Shown: positions 19,646 to 30,606 of the stretch, in pieces
How positions within the stretch are numbered: the first letter of the stretch is position 1
How the letters are laid out: the number at the start of each line of letters is the position of its first letter
Source: Pseudomonas paraversuta
GTDB lineage: Bacteria; Pseudomonadota; Gammaproteobacteria; Pseudomonadales; Pseudomonadaceae
Direction of reading: 5' to 3'
Assembly: GCF_904063065.1 (NCBI RefSeq)
Contig: NZ_CAJFCL010000005.1
Coordinates: 248,001-312,000 of the forward strand
Length of the DNA: 64,000 nt
The notes under the pieces: generated by a model
The model's database searches: none
What the model was told of the DNA's origin: nothing
Seen by the model: the letters and a program-made list of their open reading frames with translations, nothing else
Made by a program: the position numbers and the translations under genes

Positions 19646-21568
19646 ATGCCAACTATTACTCTTCCCGACGGCAGTCAACGTACATTTGATCATCCAGTAT
19701 CTGTAGCCGAAGTAGCTGCTTCGATTGGCGCAGGCCTGGCCAAGGCCACCGTAGCCGGCAAAGTCGACGGCAAGCTGGTTGATGCCTGTGATGTGATCGA
19801 AAATGACGCCACCTTGCAAATCATCACTCCCAAGGATGAAGAGGGGCTGGAGATCATTCGTCACTCTTGCGCTCACTTGGTGGGGCATGCAGTCAAGCAG
19901 CTGTATCCGACAGCCAAAATGGTAATCGGACCTGTTATCGACGAAGGTTTTTATTACGATATCGCCTATGAGCGTCCGTTTACTCCGGATGACATGGCCG
20001 CTATTGAAGCGCGTATGCAGCAATTGATCGAAAAAGACTACGACGTCATCAAGAAAGTGACGCCGCGTGCTGAAGTGATCGAGCTTTTTGCCCAGCGTGG
20101 TGAAGACTACAAGCTGCGCCTGATTGAAGACATGCCGAACGAGCAGGCCATGGGTCTGTACTTCCATGAAGAATACGTCGACATGTGCCGCGGACCTCAC
20201 GTTCCGAATACGCGCTTCTTGAAGTCGTTCAAGCTCACCAAGCTGTCCGGTGCCTACTGGCGCGGCGATGCCAAAAACGAGCAATTGCAGCGTATCTATG
20301 GCACTGCATGGGCTGACAAGAAGCAGCTCGCAGCCTATGTCCTGCGTATTGAAGAAGCTGAAAAGCGTGATCACCGTAAAATCGGCAAGCGCCTGGGGTT
20401 GTTCCACACCCAGGAAGAAGCGCCGGGGATGGTGTTCTGGCACCCGAATGGCTGGACGCTTTACCAGGTACTTGAGCAGTACATGCGCAAGATTCAGCGC
20501 GAAAACGGCTATCTGGAGATTAAAACTCCTCAGGTAGTTGATCGCAGCTTGTGGGAAAAGTCCGGTCACTGGGCTAACTACGCTGAAAACATGTTCACCA
20601 CCGAGTCGGAAAACCGCGATTACGCGATCAAGCCGATGAACTGTCCTTGTCACGTGCAGGTATTCAATCAGGGGCTGAAAAGCTACCGTGAATTGCCGCT
20701 GCGTCTGGCCGAATTTGGCGCATGCCACCGTAATGAGCCATCGGGCGCACTGCATGGCATCATGCGTGTTCGTGCGTTTACTCAGGACGACGCACACATT
20801 TTCTGTACTGAAGAGCAGATGCAGGCTGAGTCGGCAGCGTTCATCAAGCTGACACTCGATGTGTATGCAGATTTCGGTTTCAAGGACATTGAACTCAAGC
20901 TTTCGACCCGTCCTGAAAAGCGCGTTGGTTCTGATGAGTTGTGGGATCGCGCTGAAAGCGCCTTGGCTTCAGCCCTTGACAGTGCTGGCCTGGCGTACGA
21001 TTTGCAGCCGGGTGAAGGTGCTTTCTACGGTCCCAAGATCGAATTTTCTCTGAAAGATTGTCTGGGTCGTGTCTGGCAATGTGGTACCTTACAGCTCGAT
21101 TTCAACCTGCCGATCCGTCTTGGCGCAGAATATGTGTCCGAAGACAACAGTCGTAAGCATCCCGTTATGCTGCACCGCGCGATCCTTGGATCGTTCGAGC
21201 GCTTTGTCGGTATTTTGATCGAGCATTACGAAGGTGCCTTCCCTGCGTGGCTTGCGCCAACCCAGGCAGTGATCCTGAATATCACTGATAAACAGGCAGA
21301 TTTTGCCCTCGAAGTTGAAAAAACTCTCAATCAGAGCGGATTTCGTGCCAAGTCTGACTTGAGAAATGAAAAGATCGGCTTTAAAATCCGTGAGCATACT
21401 TTGCTCAAGGTTCCTTACCTCTTGGTTATTGGAGATAGGGAAGTCGAGATGCAGACTGTCGCTGTGCGTACACGTGAAGGTGCTGACCTGGGCTCGATGC
21501 CCGTCGCGCAATTCGCTGAATTCCTCGCACAAGCGGTTTCCCGGCGTGGTCGCCATGATTCGGAGTAA
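19646..21568 (+). CDS. thrS: Threonyl-tRNA synthetase
   Basis: 640 aa class II synthetase. Order: TGS domain (1-60), editing domain ([16 protein letters not shown]), catalytic core (motif 2 region [31 protein letters not shown]) and C-terminal anticodon-binding domain. It charges tRNA-Thr and edits serine. The start [10 protein letters not shown] has a strong shine-dalgarno and two upstream anticodon-like hairpins. First gene of thrS-infC-rpmI-rplT. Confidence 0.97.
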   Translation: MPTITLPDGSQRTFDHPVSVAEVAASIGAGLAKATVAGKVDGKLVDACDVIENDATLQIITPKDEEGLEIIRHSCAHLVGHAVKQLYPTAKMVIGPVIDEGFYYDIAYERPFTPDDMAAIEARMQQLIEKDYDVIKKVTPRAEVIELFAQRGEDYKLRLIEDMPNEQAMGLYFHEEYVDMCRGPHVPNTRFLKSFKLTKLSGAYWRGDAKNEQLQRIYGTAWADKKQLAAYVLRIEEAEKRDHRKIGKRLGLFHTQEEAPGMVFWHPNGWTLYQVLEQYMRKIQRENGYLEIKTPQVVDRSLWEKSGHWANYAENMFTTESENRDYAIKPMNCPCHVQVFNQGLKSYRELPLRLAEFGACHRNEPSGALHGIMRVRAFTQDDAHIFCTEEQMQAESAAFIKLTLDVYADFGFKDIELKLSTRPEKRVGSDELWDRAESALASALDSAGLAYDLQPGEGAFYGPKIEFSLKDCLGRVWQCGTLQLDFNLPIRLGAEYVSEDNSRKHPVMLHRAILGSFERFVGILIEHYEGAFPAWLAPTQAVILNITDKQADFALEVEKTLNQSGFRAKSDLRNEKIGFKIREHTLLKVPYLLVIGDREVEMQTVAVRTREGADLGSMPVAQFAEFLAQAVSRRGRHDSE

Positions 21569-21570
21569 TT

Positions 21571-22119
21571 ATTATTAAGCGTGAAATGAGACAAGATAAA
21601 CGAGCTGCACCGAAGGCCCCGATCAACGAGAATATCTCGGCACGCGAGGTTCGGTTAATTGGGGCTGAAGGCGAGCAGCTTGGGATTGTGTCAATTGAAG
21701 ACGCGCTTCTTAAAGCTGAAGAGGCCAAACTGGATTTGGTGGAAATTTCCGCTGATGCAGTACCCCCAGTTTGTAAGCTGATGGACTACGGCAAATCTAT
21801 CTTCGAAAAGAAGAAACAGGTTGCCGCTGCAAAGAAAAACCAGAAACAGATCCAGGTTAAAGAAATCAAGTTTCGTCCAGGGACGGAGGAAGGGGATTAC
21901 CAGGTAAAACTGCGCAACCTGGTACGTTTCCTGAGTGATGGGGACAGGGCCAAGGTATCGTTGAGATTCCGTGGTCGTGAGATGGCCCACCAGGAGCTGG
22001 GTATGGAACTGTTGAAGCGGGTTGAAGGTGACCTGCTTGAATACGGGACCGTCGAACAGCATCCTAAGATGGAAGGACGCCAGCTGATTATGGTCATCGC
22101 CCCGAAAAAGAAGAAGTAA
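21571..22119 (+). CDS. infC: Translation initiation factor IF-3, AUU start
   Basis: 182 aa if begun at ATT 21571 (reads [11 protein letters not shown], as in other pseudomonads). The first ATG is five codons later. The rare AUU start is known for infC and lets IF-3 repress itself, because IF-3 rejects non-standard starts. CGGAG lies 5 nt upstream. An N-terminal domain, Lys-rich linker ([15 protein letters not shown]) and C-terminal domain are all present. Confidence 0.93.
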   Translation: MIKREMRQDKRAAPKAPINENISAREVRLIGAEGEQLGIVSIEDALLKAEEAKLDLVEISADAVPPVCKLMDYGKSIFEKKKQVAAAKKNQKQIQVKEIKFRPGTEEGDYQVKLRNLVRFLSDGDRAKVSLRFRGREMAHQELGMELLKRVEGDLLEYGTVEQHPKMEGRQLIMVIAPKKKK

Positions 22120-22178
22120 TCACTAGGGCACGGCAGGCCTTTTGATTATGTTTATCAACTGAATGCGGAGTACCGAAC

Positions 22179-22373
22179 ATGCCAAAGATGAAAACTAAGA
22201 GTGGTGCTGCTAAGCGGTTTCTGAAAACTGCTAACGGCATCAAGCACAAGCACGCTTTCAAGAGCCACATCCTGACCAAAATGTCGACTAAGCGTAAGCG
22301 TCAATTGCGCGGTAGCAGCTTGCTGCATCCGTCTGACGTGGCAAAAGTGAAGCGCATGCTGCGCCTTTGCTAA
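22179..22373 (+). CDS. rpmI: 50S ribosomal protein L35
   Basis: 64 aa, very basic, [14 protein letters not shown] start and [16 protein letters not shown] typical of L35. It is between infC and rplT, the standard order; in other bacteria L20 controls this pair at the translational level. Confidence 0.97.
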   Translation: MPKMKTKSGAAKRFLKTANGIKHKHAFKSHILTKMSTKRKRQLRGSSLLHPSDVAKVKRMLRLC

Positions 22374-22401
22374 TTTCGGTCAAGAATAGAGGAAGTAACT
22401 C

Positions 22402-22758
22402 ATGGCTCGTGTAAAGCGTGGCGTTGTCGCCCGTAAACGTCACAAAAAAATTCTGAAACTGGCTAAAGGCTACTACGGCGCACGCTCACGCGTATTCCGT
22501 GTTGCCAAGCAAGCGGTAATCAAGGCAGGCCAATACGCCTACCGTGACCGTCGTCAGAAAAAACGTCAGTTCCGCGCTCTGTGGATCGCTCGTATCAACG
22601 CTGGTGCACGTATCAACGGTCTGTCCTACAGCCGTTTCATCGCCGGCCTGAAAAAAGCTTCCATCGAGATCGACCGTAAGGTTCTGTCTGATCTGGCAGT
22701 GAACGAAAAAGCGGCGTTTGCTGCGATTGTCGAGAAAGCTAAAGCCACCTTGGCTTAA
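22402..22758 (+). CDS. rplT: 50S ribosomal protein L20
   Basis: 118 aa, the standard length. N-terminal [37 protein letters not shown] is diagnostic. It is an early assembly protein that binds 23S rRNA and can repress its own operon. Confidence 0.98.
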   Translation: MARVKRGVVARKRHKKILKLAKGYYGARSRVFRVAKQAVIKAGQYAYRDRRQKKRQFRALWIARINAGARINGLSYSRFIAGLKKASIEIDRKVLSDLAVNEKAAFAAIVEKAKATLA

Positions 22759-22773
22759 GTACCCCCGACAGTT

Positions 22774-22801
22774 ACCTGGGCTCACCTATGTGAGCCCAGG
22801 T
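22774..22801 (+). terminator. Hairpin after rplT
   Basis: Perfect 11-bp stem (ACCTGGGCTCA and complement) with a 6-nt loop, but no T-run after it. It is probably an mRNA 3'-end or pause hairpin, followed 14 nt later by the stronger terminator. Confidence 0.6.
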
Positions 22802-22814
22802 GCTAAACGTCTTA

Positions 22815-23884
<1,070 letters not shown>

Positions 23885-23910
23885 TCGTAACGAATTCTTA
23901 GGAGAGCAGG

Positions 23911-26289
23911 ATGAAATTCAGTGAACAATGGCTGCGTGGTTGGGTTAACCCGCAGGTAGGTCGCGATGAGCTGGTTGCTCGTCTGTCGATGGCCGGTCTT
24001 GAGGTCGATAGCGTTACGCCGGCCGCCGGTGTATTCAGTGGCGTTGTGGTCGGTGAGGTGCTCAGCACAGAGCAGCACCCGGATGCTGACAAGCTGCGTG
24101 TTTGCCAAGTCAGCAATGGCTCGGAGACTTTTCAGGTCGTATGCGGTGCGCCAAACGTGCGCCCGGGTCTGAAGATCCCGTTCGCCATGATCGGCGCCGA
24201 ACTGCCAGGCGACTTCAAAATCAAAAAAGCCAAGCTGCGTGGCGTTGAGTCCAACGGCATGCTCTGCTCGCAAGCAGAGTTGCAAGTGGGTGAAGGCAAT
24301 GATGGCTTGATGGAACTGCCGGCAGATGCACCGGTAGGCGAAGATATTCGCGTTTATCTGGATCTCGAAGATGCCAGCATTGAGGTTGACCTGACCCCTA
24401 ACCGGGGTGACTGCTTGTCCCTGGCTGGTCTGGCCCGTGAAGTAGGTGCGTTGTATGCGGCCCCGGTTACACGTCCGGTAGTGGCGACTGTTGCGCCAGT
24501 GCATGACGAAGTGCGCTCTGTAGAAGTGCTTGCACCTGCAGCGTGCCCTCGTTACCTGGGGCGTGTGATTCGCAATGTCGACCTGTCGAAGCCTGCTCCG
24601 CTATGGATGGTTGAGCGTCTGCGTCGCGCTGATGTGCGTAGCATCGATGCCGCAGTCGACATCACCAACTACGTGATGCTTGAACTGGGCCAGCCGTTGC
24701 ACGCTTTTGATCTCGCCGAGATCAACGGTGGCATTCGTGTGCGCATGGCTGAAGAGGGTGAGAAACTGGTATTGCTTGATGGGCAGGAAGTCACTTTGCG
24801 TAGCGATACGCTGGTGATTGCTGACCATACCCGTGCGCTGGCCATTGCCGGTGTGATGGGCGGCGAGCACAGTGGCGTATCTGCTTCGACCCGGGATGTG
24901 TTTCTCGAAAGTGCTTTCTTCGACCAGATTGCTGTGGCTGGCAAGGCCCGCTCTTATGGTCTGCACACTGACGCTTCGCATCGCTATGAGCGTGGTGTGG
25001 ACTGGAAACTGGCCCGTGAAGCCATGGAGCGAGCTACTGGCCTGCTGCTGGAAATCACTGGCGGTGAAGCCGGTCCGATCATTGAGACCGTTAACGAGCA
25101 GTATCTGCCGTCAATCGCGCCGATTACCTTGCGTGCTGCGCGTATCAGCCAGATGCTGGGCATGGAAATGGACTCCGCTGAAGTCGAGCGTCTGCTCAGT
25201 GGTTTGGGGCTGACAATTTCGGCTGATGGTGCAGGGCAGTGGCGTGTAGAAGTGCCTAGCCATCGCTTCGATATCAGCCTTGAAGTTGATCTGATCGAAG
25301 AACTGGCTCGTCTTTACGGTTACAACCGTCTGCCAGTGCGTTATCCGCAAGCCCGCCTGGCTCCGCAGGCCAAGGCTGAAGCACGTAGCGATTTGCCTGA
25401 ATTGCGTCGTTTGCTGGTAGCTCGTGGTTATCAGGAAGCGATCACTTATAGCTTTATTGATCCGAAACAGTTCGAGCTGTTCAGCCCGGGTGTTGAGCCT
25501 CTGTTGTTGGCCAACCCTATTTCGAACGACATGGCTGCTATGCGTGCCTCTTTGTGGCCGGGCCTGGTCAAATCGTTGCAGCACAACCTGAATCGTCAGC
25601 AAGATCGCGTTCGCTTGTTTGAAAGCGGCCTGCGCTTTGTCGGTCAGCTGGAAGGTCTCAAGCAAGAGCCGATGCTGTCGGGTGTGGTTTGTGGCAGCCG
25701 TCTTCCTGAGGGTTGGGCGCAAGGGCGCGACGTAGTTGACTTCTTCGATGTCAAAGCGGATGTAGAAGCCGTGTTGGGTTTCGCGGGCGCTCTGGACTCG
25801 TTCACCTTCGTAGCGGGCAAGCACCCGGCATTGCACCCGGGGCAGACTGCACGTATCGAACGTGATGGTCGCGAAGTTGGCTATATCGGTGCCATCCACC
25901 CTGAGCTGTCAAAAAATCTGGGTCTTGATCGTCCAGTATTCGTTTTTGAGCTGGTGCTGGCTGAAGTAGCGTTGGGCAAAATGCCTAAATTCCAGGAGTT
26001 GTCGCGGTTTCCTGAAGTGCGTCGTGACTTGGCGCTGCTGGCTGATCGTGATGTTGCTGCCAGTGCAGTACTGGAAGTAATACGTGAAAATGCAGGTGAA
26101 TGGCTCACAGACCTCAGGTTATTTGACGTCTACCAGGGTAAAGGCATTGATCCTCATAGAAAAAGCCTTGCAGTTGGCTTGACCTGGCAGCATCCATCGC
26201 GCACTCTTAATGACGATGAGGTGAACACCACGACACAAAACATCCTCACCTCGCTCGAAAAAAGGTTGAACGCCACGTTAAGGAAGTGA
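23911..26289 (+). CDS. pheT: Phenylalanyl-tRNA synthetase beta subunit
   Basis: 792 aa, full length. Order: N-terminal tRNA-binding EMAP-like domain (about 40-150), B3/B4 editing domain, B5 domain, catalytic-like domain and the C-terminal FDX-ACB anticodon-binding domain (RFPEVRRDLALLADRDV). ihfA starts 3 nt after the stop. Confidence 0.97.
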   Translation: MKFSEQWLRGWVNPQVGRDELVARLSMAGLEVDSVTPAAGVFSGVVVGEVLSTEQHPDADKLRVCQVSNGSETFQVVCGAPNVRPGLKIPFAMIGAELPGDFKIKKAKLRGVESNGMLCSQAELQVGEGNDGLMELPADAPVGEDIRVYLDLEDASIEVDLTPNRGDCLSLAGLAREVGALYAAPVTRPVVATVAPVHDEVRSVEVLAPAACPRYLGRVIRNVDLSKPAPLWMVERLRRADVRSIDAAVDITNYVMLELGQPLHAFDLAEINGGIRVRMAEEGEKLVLLDGQEVTLRSDTLVIADHTRALAIAGVMGGEHSGVSASTRDVFLESAFFDQIAVAGKARSYGLHTDASHRYERGVDWKLAREAMERATGLLLEITGGEAGPIIETVNEQYLPSIAPITLRAARISQMLGMEMDSAEVERLLSGLGLTISADGAGQWRVEVPSHRFDISLEVDLIEELARLYGYNRLPVRYPQARLAPQAKAEARSDLPELRRLLVARGYQEAITYSFIDPKQFELFSPGVEPLLLANPISNDMAAMRASLWPGLVKSLQHNLNRQQDRVRLFESGLRFVGQLEGLKQEPMLSGVVCGSRLPEGWAQGRDVVDFFDVKADVEAVLGFAGALDSFTFVAGKHPALHPGQTARIERDGREVGYIGAIHPELSKNLGLDRPVFVFELVLAEVALGKMPKFQELSRFPEVRRDLALLADRDVAASAVLEVIRENAGEWLTDLRLFDVYQGKGIDPHRKSLAVGLTWQHPSRTLNDDEVNTTTQNILTSLEKRLNATLRK

Positions 26290-26292
26290 CGT

Positions 26293-26595
26293 ATGGGGGC
26301 TCTGACGAAAGCTGAAATGGCGGAACGTCTTTATGAAGAGCTGGGCCTGAATAAACGCGAAGCCAAAGAATTGGTCGAGCTGTTTTTCGAAGAAATCAGG
26401 CACGCTCTTGAAGACAATGAACAGGTCAAATTGTCAGGTTTTGGCAACTTTGATCTGCGTGACAAGCGACAGCGGCCTGGCCGCAATCCGAAAACGGGAG
26501 AAGAAATCCCGATCACGGCTCGCCGTGTGGTCACCTTTCGTCCAGGGCAGAAGTTGAAGGCCCGAGTAGAGGCTTATGCTGGAACCAAGTCATAA
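26293..26595 (+). CDS. ihfA: Integration host factor alpha subunit
   Basis: 100 aa HU/IHF family protein ([57 protein letters not shown]). The intercalating Pro is in the PGRNPKTGE loop. IHF bends DNA and is used by many tyrosine integrases, including at phage att sites. Confidence 0.97.
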   Translation: MGALTKAEMAERLYEELGLNKREAKELVELFFEEIRHALEDNEQVKLSGFGNFDLRDKRQRPGRNPKTGEEIPITARRVVTFRPGQKLKARVEAYAGTKS

Positions 26596-26932
26596 CGACG
26601 AGCTCCCGCCGATTCCGGGCAAACGCTACTTCGCCATAGGCGAAGTCAGCGAGCTATGTGCGGTCAAGCCGCACGTGCTGCGCTACTGGGAGCAAGAGTT
26701 TCCTCAACTCAACCCTGTCAAACGTCGCGGAAACCGCCGGTATTATCAGCGACAGGATGTGCTGATGATCCGGCAAATTCGTGCACTGCTTTATGATCAA
26801 GGGTTCACCATCGGAGGCGCGCGGCTGCGACTTTCCGGGGATGAGGCCAAAGACGACACCACCCAATACAAACAATTGATCCGCCAGACGATCTCCGAAC
26901 TGGAGGACGTATTGCAGGTTCTTCGTAAATAA
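26576..26932 (+). CDS. MerR-family regulator
   Basis: 118 aa. N-terminal MerR winged helix ([47 protein letters not shown]) and a short C-terminal helix, no ligand domain. It overlaps ihfA by 20 nt, an arrangement conserved in gamma-proteobacteria. The target is unknown. Confidence 0.92.
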   Translation: MLEPSHNDELPPIPGKRYFAIGEVSELCAVKPHVLRYWEQEFPQLNPVKRRGNRRYYQRQDVLMIRQIRALLYDQGFTIGGARLRLSGDEAKDDTTQYKQLIRQTISELEDVLQVLRK

Positions 26933-27010
26933 ATCTGGCTTTAAAATACTTTCGTATTTCAAAAGCTTAAGGTATATTCCTCGACGTTCCATCAAGTTGT
27001 AACGCCTAGT

Positions 27011-27087
27011 CGGGGCGTAGCGCAGTCCGGTAGCGCACTAGCATGGGGTGCTAGGGGTCGAGTGTTCGAATCACTCCGTCCCGACCA
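27011..27087 (+). tRNA. tRNA-Pro(GGG)
   Basis: 77 nt with encoded CCA-type end. The acceptor stem pairs CGGGGCG with CGTCCCG. The anticodon arm CTAGC-ATGGGGT-GCTAG gives anticodon GGG. The T arm contains GTTCGAATC. Its 3' end adjoins the prophage, so it is the probable attachment gene. Confidence 0.95.
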
Positions 27088-27103
27088 TATTATTCAATGA
27101 CTT

Positions 27104-27130
27104 AGCCGCTTTCGAGCGGCTTTGTTGTTT
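27104..27130 (+). terminator. Terminator after tRNA-Pro
   Basis: 7-bp stem AGCCGCT/AGCGGCT with TTCG loop and a T-rich tail. It lies in the 82-bp gap between the tRNA and the integrase stop, near the inferred attL. Confidence 0.7.
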
Positions 27131-27169
27131 CTGCCATAGTGACTTTCCGAGTGACCTTGGCGTTTTCGT

Positions 27170-28354
27170 TCATGCTTCCCTCCTTTTCAGAATCGTCAGC
27201 GCTGGTGCGCGTGAGTCGGTTGCTGATACCTTGTTTGCCGCCGCAATAAGCTGATCCAGTTCTGCCGCCGAGTAGTGGCTGGTGATGCTTCCGTTCTTGT
27301 GGCCGAGCAGCGCTTTACGATCTTCCTCTGTCACACCAGCCGCACGTAGCCTTCTCCCAAAGGTGTGCTTCAAGTCGTGAATTCGGATCCTGGTAAAGCC
27401 GTCATGTGCCGGCCGCAAGAACTTCTCCTGCCACTTCTTGGCCGCTCTGAGCCGCGCCTTCTTCCAGGCCGAGTCATTCATGCGGTGAACAGTCGTTTCA
27501 TCCCCTTCGCCATCTGGCTTGCCAAACGGGAACACGTAGAGCGGATGCTTGCCGCGCTGCTTCTCGATCACTGACTTGGCAACGTCATTCATCACGACCA
27601 GACGCTCGTCTCGGTTTTTCACGCCAGACTTGGCACTCCTCCCTCCAAATCCAGACGGTATCAGGAACACGCTCGTTCCCAATTCCGGTACCGCAATCTC
27701 CCAATTCCACTGAAGCTTGCAGACTTCCTGCTCTCTGCACCCGGTGTTGACCTTGAACATCGCCATGGTCTGCAGGTGCGCCGGGAGCTCCGAGAAAAGA
27801 ATCGACTGCTCTTCCCATGAAAGCGGGTAGGGCTTTCGGCAATTCGTTTTCTCGTCCAGTAGAGAGATCATCGGTACAACGTCGAGCAGTGGCCGGCGTT
27901 CCTCGTCACGCCACTTGCGTGCGCACAGGTTCAGAACCCTGATCACTCGCTGCAGCGCAATGTTCACCGTTCGGTTCGTGACAGGTTTCCCCTCCGCCGG
28001 ATTCAGCTTCGACTGGATGTAAGGGGCGAGCGCGTCGTCATCTATATGGGTGAGCGGCATGTCCCCAATAAATGGGTCGAGCTGCTTCATATAAGTAGCC
28101 GAGATGTGGATTGAGGCCTGGTCTTTCACCTCGAGCAGGAAGCGGGTTGCTACCTCCCGCCAAGTCCTCACTCGCCGAACACCGTAGACCTTCTGCTGGC
28201 GCATCTGCTCCAGCTTATGGATTAGGTACTGCTCTGCTTCGGCGCGGTTACAAGTGCCAGTACTCTCTTGAATTCGTTCTCCTCTGTACTTCTTGTCGAT
28301 CTTCCAGATGCCGTTCGGCATTTGCTGGAGGCCGGTGATTGCTTTTTGGGCCAC
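27170..28354 (-). CDS. int: Prophage tyrosine integrase
   Basis: 394 aa, GTG start (reads MAQKAITGLQQMPNG). Arm-binding N-terminus, core-binding domain, then catalytic domain. The catalytic set is visible: Arg in NTGCREQEVCKLQW, HDLKHTFGRRLR, ALLGHKNGS, Tyr in ITSHYSA. It is adjacent to tRNA-Pro, so it should integrate the phage there. Confidence 0.94.
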   Translation of the reverse strand: MAQKAITGLQQMPNGIWKIDKKYRGERIQESTGTCNRAEAEQYLIHKLEQMRQQKVYGVRRVRTWREVATRFLLEVKDQASIHISATYMKQLDPFIGDMPLTHIDDDALAPYIQSKLNPAEGKPVTNRTVNIALQRVIRVLNLCARKWRDEERRPLLDVVPMISLLDEKTNCRKPYPLSWEEQSILFSELPAHLQTMAMFKVNTGCREQEVCKLQWNWEIAVPELGTSVFLIPSGFGGRSAKSGVKNRDERLVVMNDVAKSVIEKQRGKHPLYVFPFGKPDGEGDETTVHRMNDSAWKKARLRAAKKWQEKFLRPAHDGFTRIRIHDLKHTFGRRLRAAGVTEEDRKALLGHKNGSITSHYSAAELDQLIAAANKVSATDSRAPALTILKRREA

Positions 28355-28638
28355 GGCGTTTCTCCTTGCTTTTTGCCCTGGCGCTCGCTGCGAGGACGAT
28401 TGTTGTCCTGATTGGCCGCCTTTTCAATCGACTTGCTCTCGACGTAGGCATCCGCCCATGCGTCGAGTTCCAGTCGATCAAAGCCGATACCCTGTTTCCC
28501 GATCGGGAATTCCCGAACGTTTGGTCGGACCGTCTTGTTGAACTCATCCCGACACATGCCGAGATAGCCTGGAGCATCCATAGCGCGGAGGAACCTTGGA
28601 GGGGTGGGCGCGACCTGGGCCGCGCTTCGATTTGACAT
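28222..28638 (-). CDS. Excisionase-like small DNA-binding protein
   Basis: 138 aa. PGYLGMCRDEFNKTVRPNVREFPIGKQGIGFDRLELDAWADAYV is the short winged-helix pattern of AlpA/Xis-like phage proteins; the tail is Lys/Gln-rich. The start MSNRSAAQ follows GGAG at 6-nt spacing. It overlaps the integrase start by 133 nt, which suggests coupled int-xis control. The real C-terminal end within the overlap is the open question. Confidence 0.72.
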   Translation of the reverse strand: MSNRSAAQVAPTPPRFLRAMDAPGYLGMCRDEFNKTVRPNVREFPIGKQGIGFDRLELDAWADAYVESKSIEKAANQDNNRPRSERQGKKQGETPWPKKQSPASSKCRTASGRSTRSTEENEFKRVLALVTAPKQSST

Positions 28639-28696
28639 AGCTGTCTCCATGCCGCCGCGCTTAGCGGCAGAAGTTGGTTTAGGTTGAGGCTTAGGC

Positions 28697-28840
28697 CTAC
28701 CGCTTGAAGTCGGTGCACCGCACGATGACCGTGCTGGCATCGCGCTGAATCGGCGGCATGGCCTTGAAGGGAAGGGCGCTGCAATCTCGACGGGCATGCT
28801 GGCAAGCGCAGCACATGCCGCCTTTGGGGTGGTGGGTCAT
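28697..28840 (-). CDS. Small Cys-rich phage protein
   Basis: 47 aa (MTHHPKGGMCCACQHARRDC...). CCAC, a further Cys and a late Cys suggest a zinc ribbon. ATGA overlap with the upstream gene supports translation. Function unknown. Confidence 0.65.
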   Translation of the reverse strand: MTHHPKGGMCCACQHARRDCSALPFKAMPPIQRDASTVIVRCTDFKR

Positions 28841-29076
28841 GGCATCACTGGCTCGGCCAAAGCCCAGCAGATCTGCCGGGCGTAGACCGAGGGCACCCGC
28901 TTGACTTCGCCGGAGCGCTCCATCCGCTCAAGTTGGCGGCGCACCCATTCCGTCTTCAGCCCCTTATGCCCGGCCATACTCAGGCCGTTGCGAATAACAT
29001 AGGTCATCTGTTGCGAGCCCCAATAGACTATCTGTCCTTTGATTTCGGCATCGGTCGGCTTTGCTTTGTCAGTCAT
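28837..29076 (-). CDS. Hypothetical phage protein
   Basis: 79 aa (MTDKAKPTDAEIKGQIVYWG...), basic and probably winged-helix-like in its middle (KTEWVRRQLERMERSGEVKRV). ATGA overlaps on both sides place it in one leftward unit. The start was chosen by the GAGAGG site and the overlap. Confidence 0.65.
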   Translation of the reverse strand: MTDKAKPTDAEIKGQIVYWGSQQMTYVIRNGLSMAGHKGLKTEWVRRQLERMERSGEVKRVPSVYARQICWALAEPVMP

Positions 29077-29387
29077 GACGTAACCTCTCGCCGTGCCCAG
29101 CTCACACATGGTCCACCTTCGGTATCGAAAATCCCGAGGAGAAACCACTCCGGCCCAGGCGCAACCGGGTCCCAGCCGAGGCAGTGACACTCACCGTCGT
29201 CATAGGGGTGATGGCTGTCGATATCAGCCTCCATGTGCCACTGCTGCAGCACTAGGCGCTGCTCAGTGATCCAAGCTTTGAAGGCCGCGTAGTCCTCATC
29301 GAAGTCGGGCAGATCGGGATGATCCCACCAGCCGTCTTCATCCCGTACGACAGCAACTGGCTGGATCAAAACAGTTTTTTCAGGCAT
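29073..29387 (-). CDS. Hypothetical phage protein
   Basis: 104 aa, acidic and Trp/His-rich (GWWDHPDLPDFDEDYAAFKAW; GECHCLGWDPVAPGPEWFLLGIFDTEGGPC). I do not recognise it. AAGGA before the start; coupled to the next gene by ATGA. Confidence 0.65.
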   Translation of the reverse strand: MPEKTVLIQPVAVVRDEDGWWDHPDLPDFDEDYAAFKAWITEQRLVLQQWHMEADIDSHHPYDDGECHCLGWDPVAPGPEWFLLGIFDTEGGPCVSWARREVTS

Positions 29388-29516
29388 GACTTCGTCCTTG
29401 CCGCTATAGCGGCTGACTTTGGTGGTTGGGTAGGCCTTTGGTAATTTCTGTATGTATTCTAAAAAGTGAGCTAAAACAAAAGATCAATAGATTTGCAGCA
29501 AGGAGCATGCGGTTCT

Positions 29517-29759
29517 ATGCAATACGAAAAACAGGCATCGCTAACTCACACTTATCGAGGCTACGTCGTTTACTTAAGGTTCTATTGGCTTAAGCCGAAT
29601 GACCGCTCTCCTGCCGCTGTGCATATTGTTGAGGCAAGTGAGATTTCGGGATTCGGCATTACGGCAGCAGAATTGGAAAGTGACTGGCCTGATTATCAAA
29701 GCGCGCTAGCAGCAGCATTGGCAGCAGCCACGAGACACATTGATAGCCAGTTAGAATGA
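29517..29759 (+). CDS. Hypothetical phage protein, plus strand
   Basis: 80 aa (MQYEKQASLTHTYRGYVVYLRFYWLKPND...). It runs against the leftward operon. AAGGAGC lies 12 nt before the ATG; an earlier TTG is possible. The 29.4-29.5 kb region before it is AT-rich and could hold its promoter. Confidence 0.55.
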   Translation: MQYEKQASLTHTYRGYVVYLRFYWLKPNDRSPAAVHIVEASEISGFGITAAELESDWPDYQSALAAALAAATRHIDSQLE

Positions 29760-29783
29760 GTTGATATCCTTTTCTGACTAGAG

Positions 29784-29948
29784 CTATTTTTGTAAGCGCC
29801 GCTCAGCCGCTTCAGCCTGGCGCAACTTGCTGCACTTAGTGTGGTTTCCGTGGGCGCGTGATTTGTCGCACTTGTCACAGATCGTTTGCAGGTCCAGCGC
29901 CTGCATGGGTGCGCCGCGGATCTTTACGGTTCGGCGGAGGGCGGTCAT
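29784..29948 (-). CDS. Small Cys-containing phage protein
   Basis: 54 aa (LQTICDKCDKSRAHGNHTKCSKL). The CxxC plus later Cys/His suggests a small zinc-binding protein. GGGAGGAG lies 3 nt before the ATG. ATGA overlap with the upstream gene. Confidence 0.65.
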   Translation of the reverse strand: MTALRRTVKIRGAPMQALDLQTICDKCDKSRAHGNHTKCSKLRQAEAAERRLQK

Positions 29949-30250
29949 AGCTCCTCCCTTAGCAGGTCAGTTACCTGCTTGATGCCACTGGCATAGCTCG
30001 ATGGCGAGGCTGTAGCCGTTGCTGTCAGATTCCTGATGGTGCTGGCAATCACCAGCGGGTTGCTGATTGAAGAACCGAGCGACTTCACAACATCCACGGC
30101 GAAGCGCTGACCCTCAAGCTGCATGACGCGATTGACTGGGCCGGTGATCACTATCTCAGGCAGCGTTATTGCTGCTTGAGCAGGGGCGATTACTTCGGCA
30201 GCAGGTATTTCGCGGGCACGATCAAGCGCCCGCTGTGCGATTGAGTTCAT
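29945..30250 (-). CDS. Hypothetical phage protein
   Basis: 101 aa (MNSIAQRALDRAREIPAAEVIAP...). Mixed soluble sequence, no motif recognised. It overlaps the next gene by 4 nt in the leftward unit. Confidence 0.6.
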   Translation of the reverse strand: MNSIAQRALDRAREIPAAEVIAPAQAAITLPEIVITGPVNRVMQLEGQRFAVDVVKSLGSSISNPLVIASTIRNLTATATASPSSYASGIKQVTDLLREEL

Positions 30251-30265
30251 TGGGTTGCCTCGGGA

Positions 30266-30478
30266 TTAATCGTTGCGGGTGATGCCCACAAGGTCGCCAT
30301 CGCGCAAGACGGCGGTTTCTTTCAGCTCCAGCAGGATCGCTGCAGCGTGTTCGCGGTTGATGGCGTAGAGGTAAACGCTGAAGGTGCCTTCTTCAGTCTT
30401 GAAGTCGACAGGGTAGAGCTGCCATTGCAGGCCGTTGACCATGGCGACTCGAGCAAGTGAAATTGATTGTTTGTTCAT
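30266..30478 (-). CDS. Hypothetical phage protein
   Basis: 70 aa (MNKQSISLARVAMVNGLQWQLYPVDF...). AGGAGGG precedes the start. Probably one small alpha/beta domain (FSVYLYAINREHAAAILLELKETAVLR). Function unknown. Confidence 0.65.
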   Translation of the reverse strand: MNKQSISLARVAMVNGLQWQLYPVDFKTEEGTFSVYLYAINREHAAAILLELKETAVLRDGDLVGITRND

Positions 30479-30606
30479 GAGCCCTCCTGATATTGATGCC
30501 CCTGCTCTCGCGAGCGTACATGTAGGGGTAAGCCTGATCTGGTGTGATTTGCTTAAGTGGGGTATTTCTATACGGCCCGGCATGAGGTCGGAACAAGGAG
30601 GAGTCA

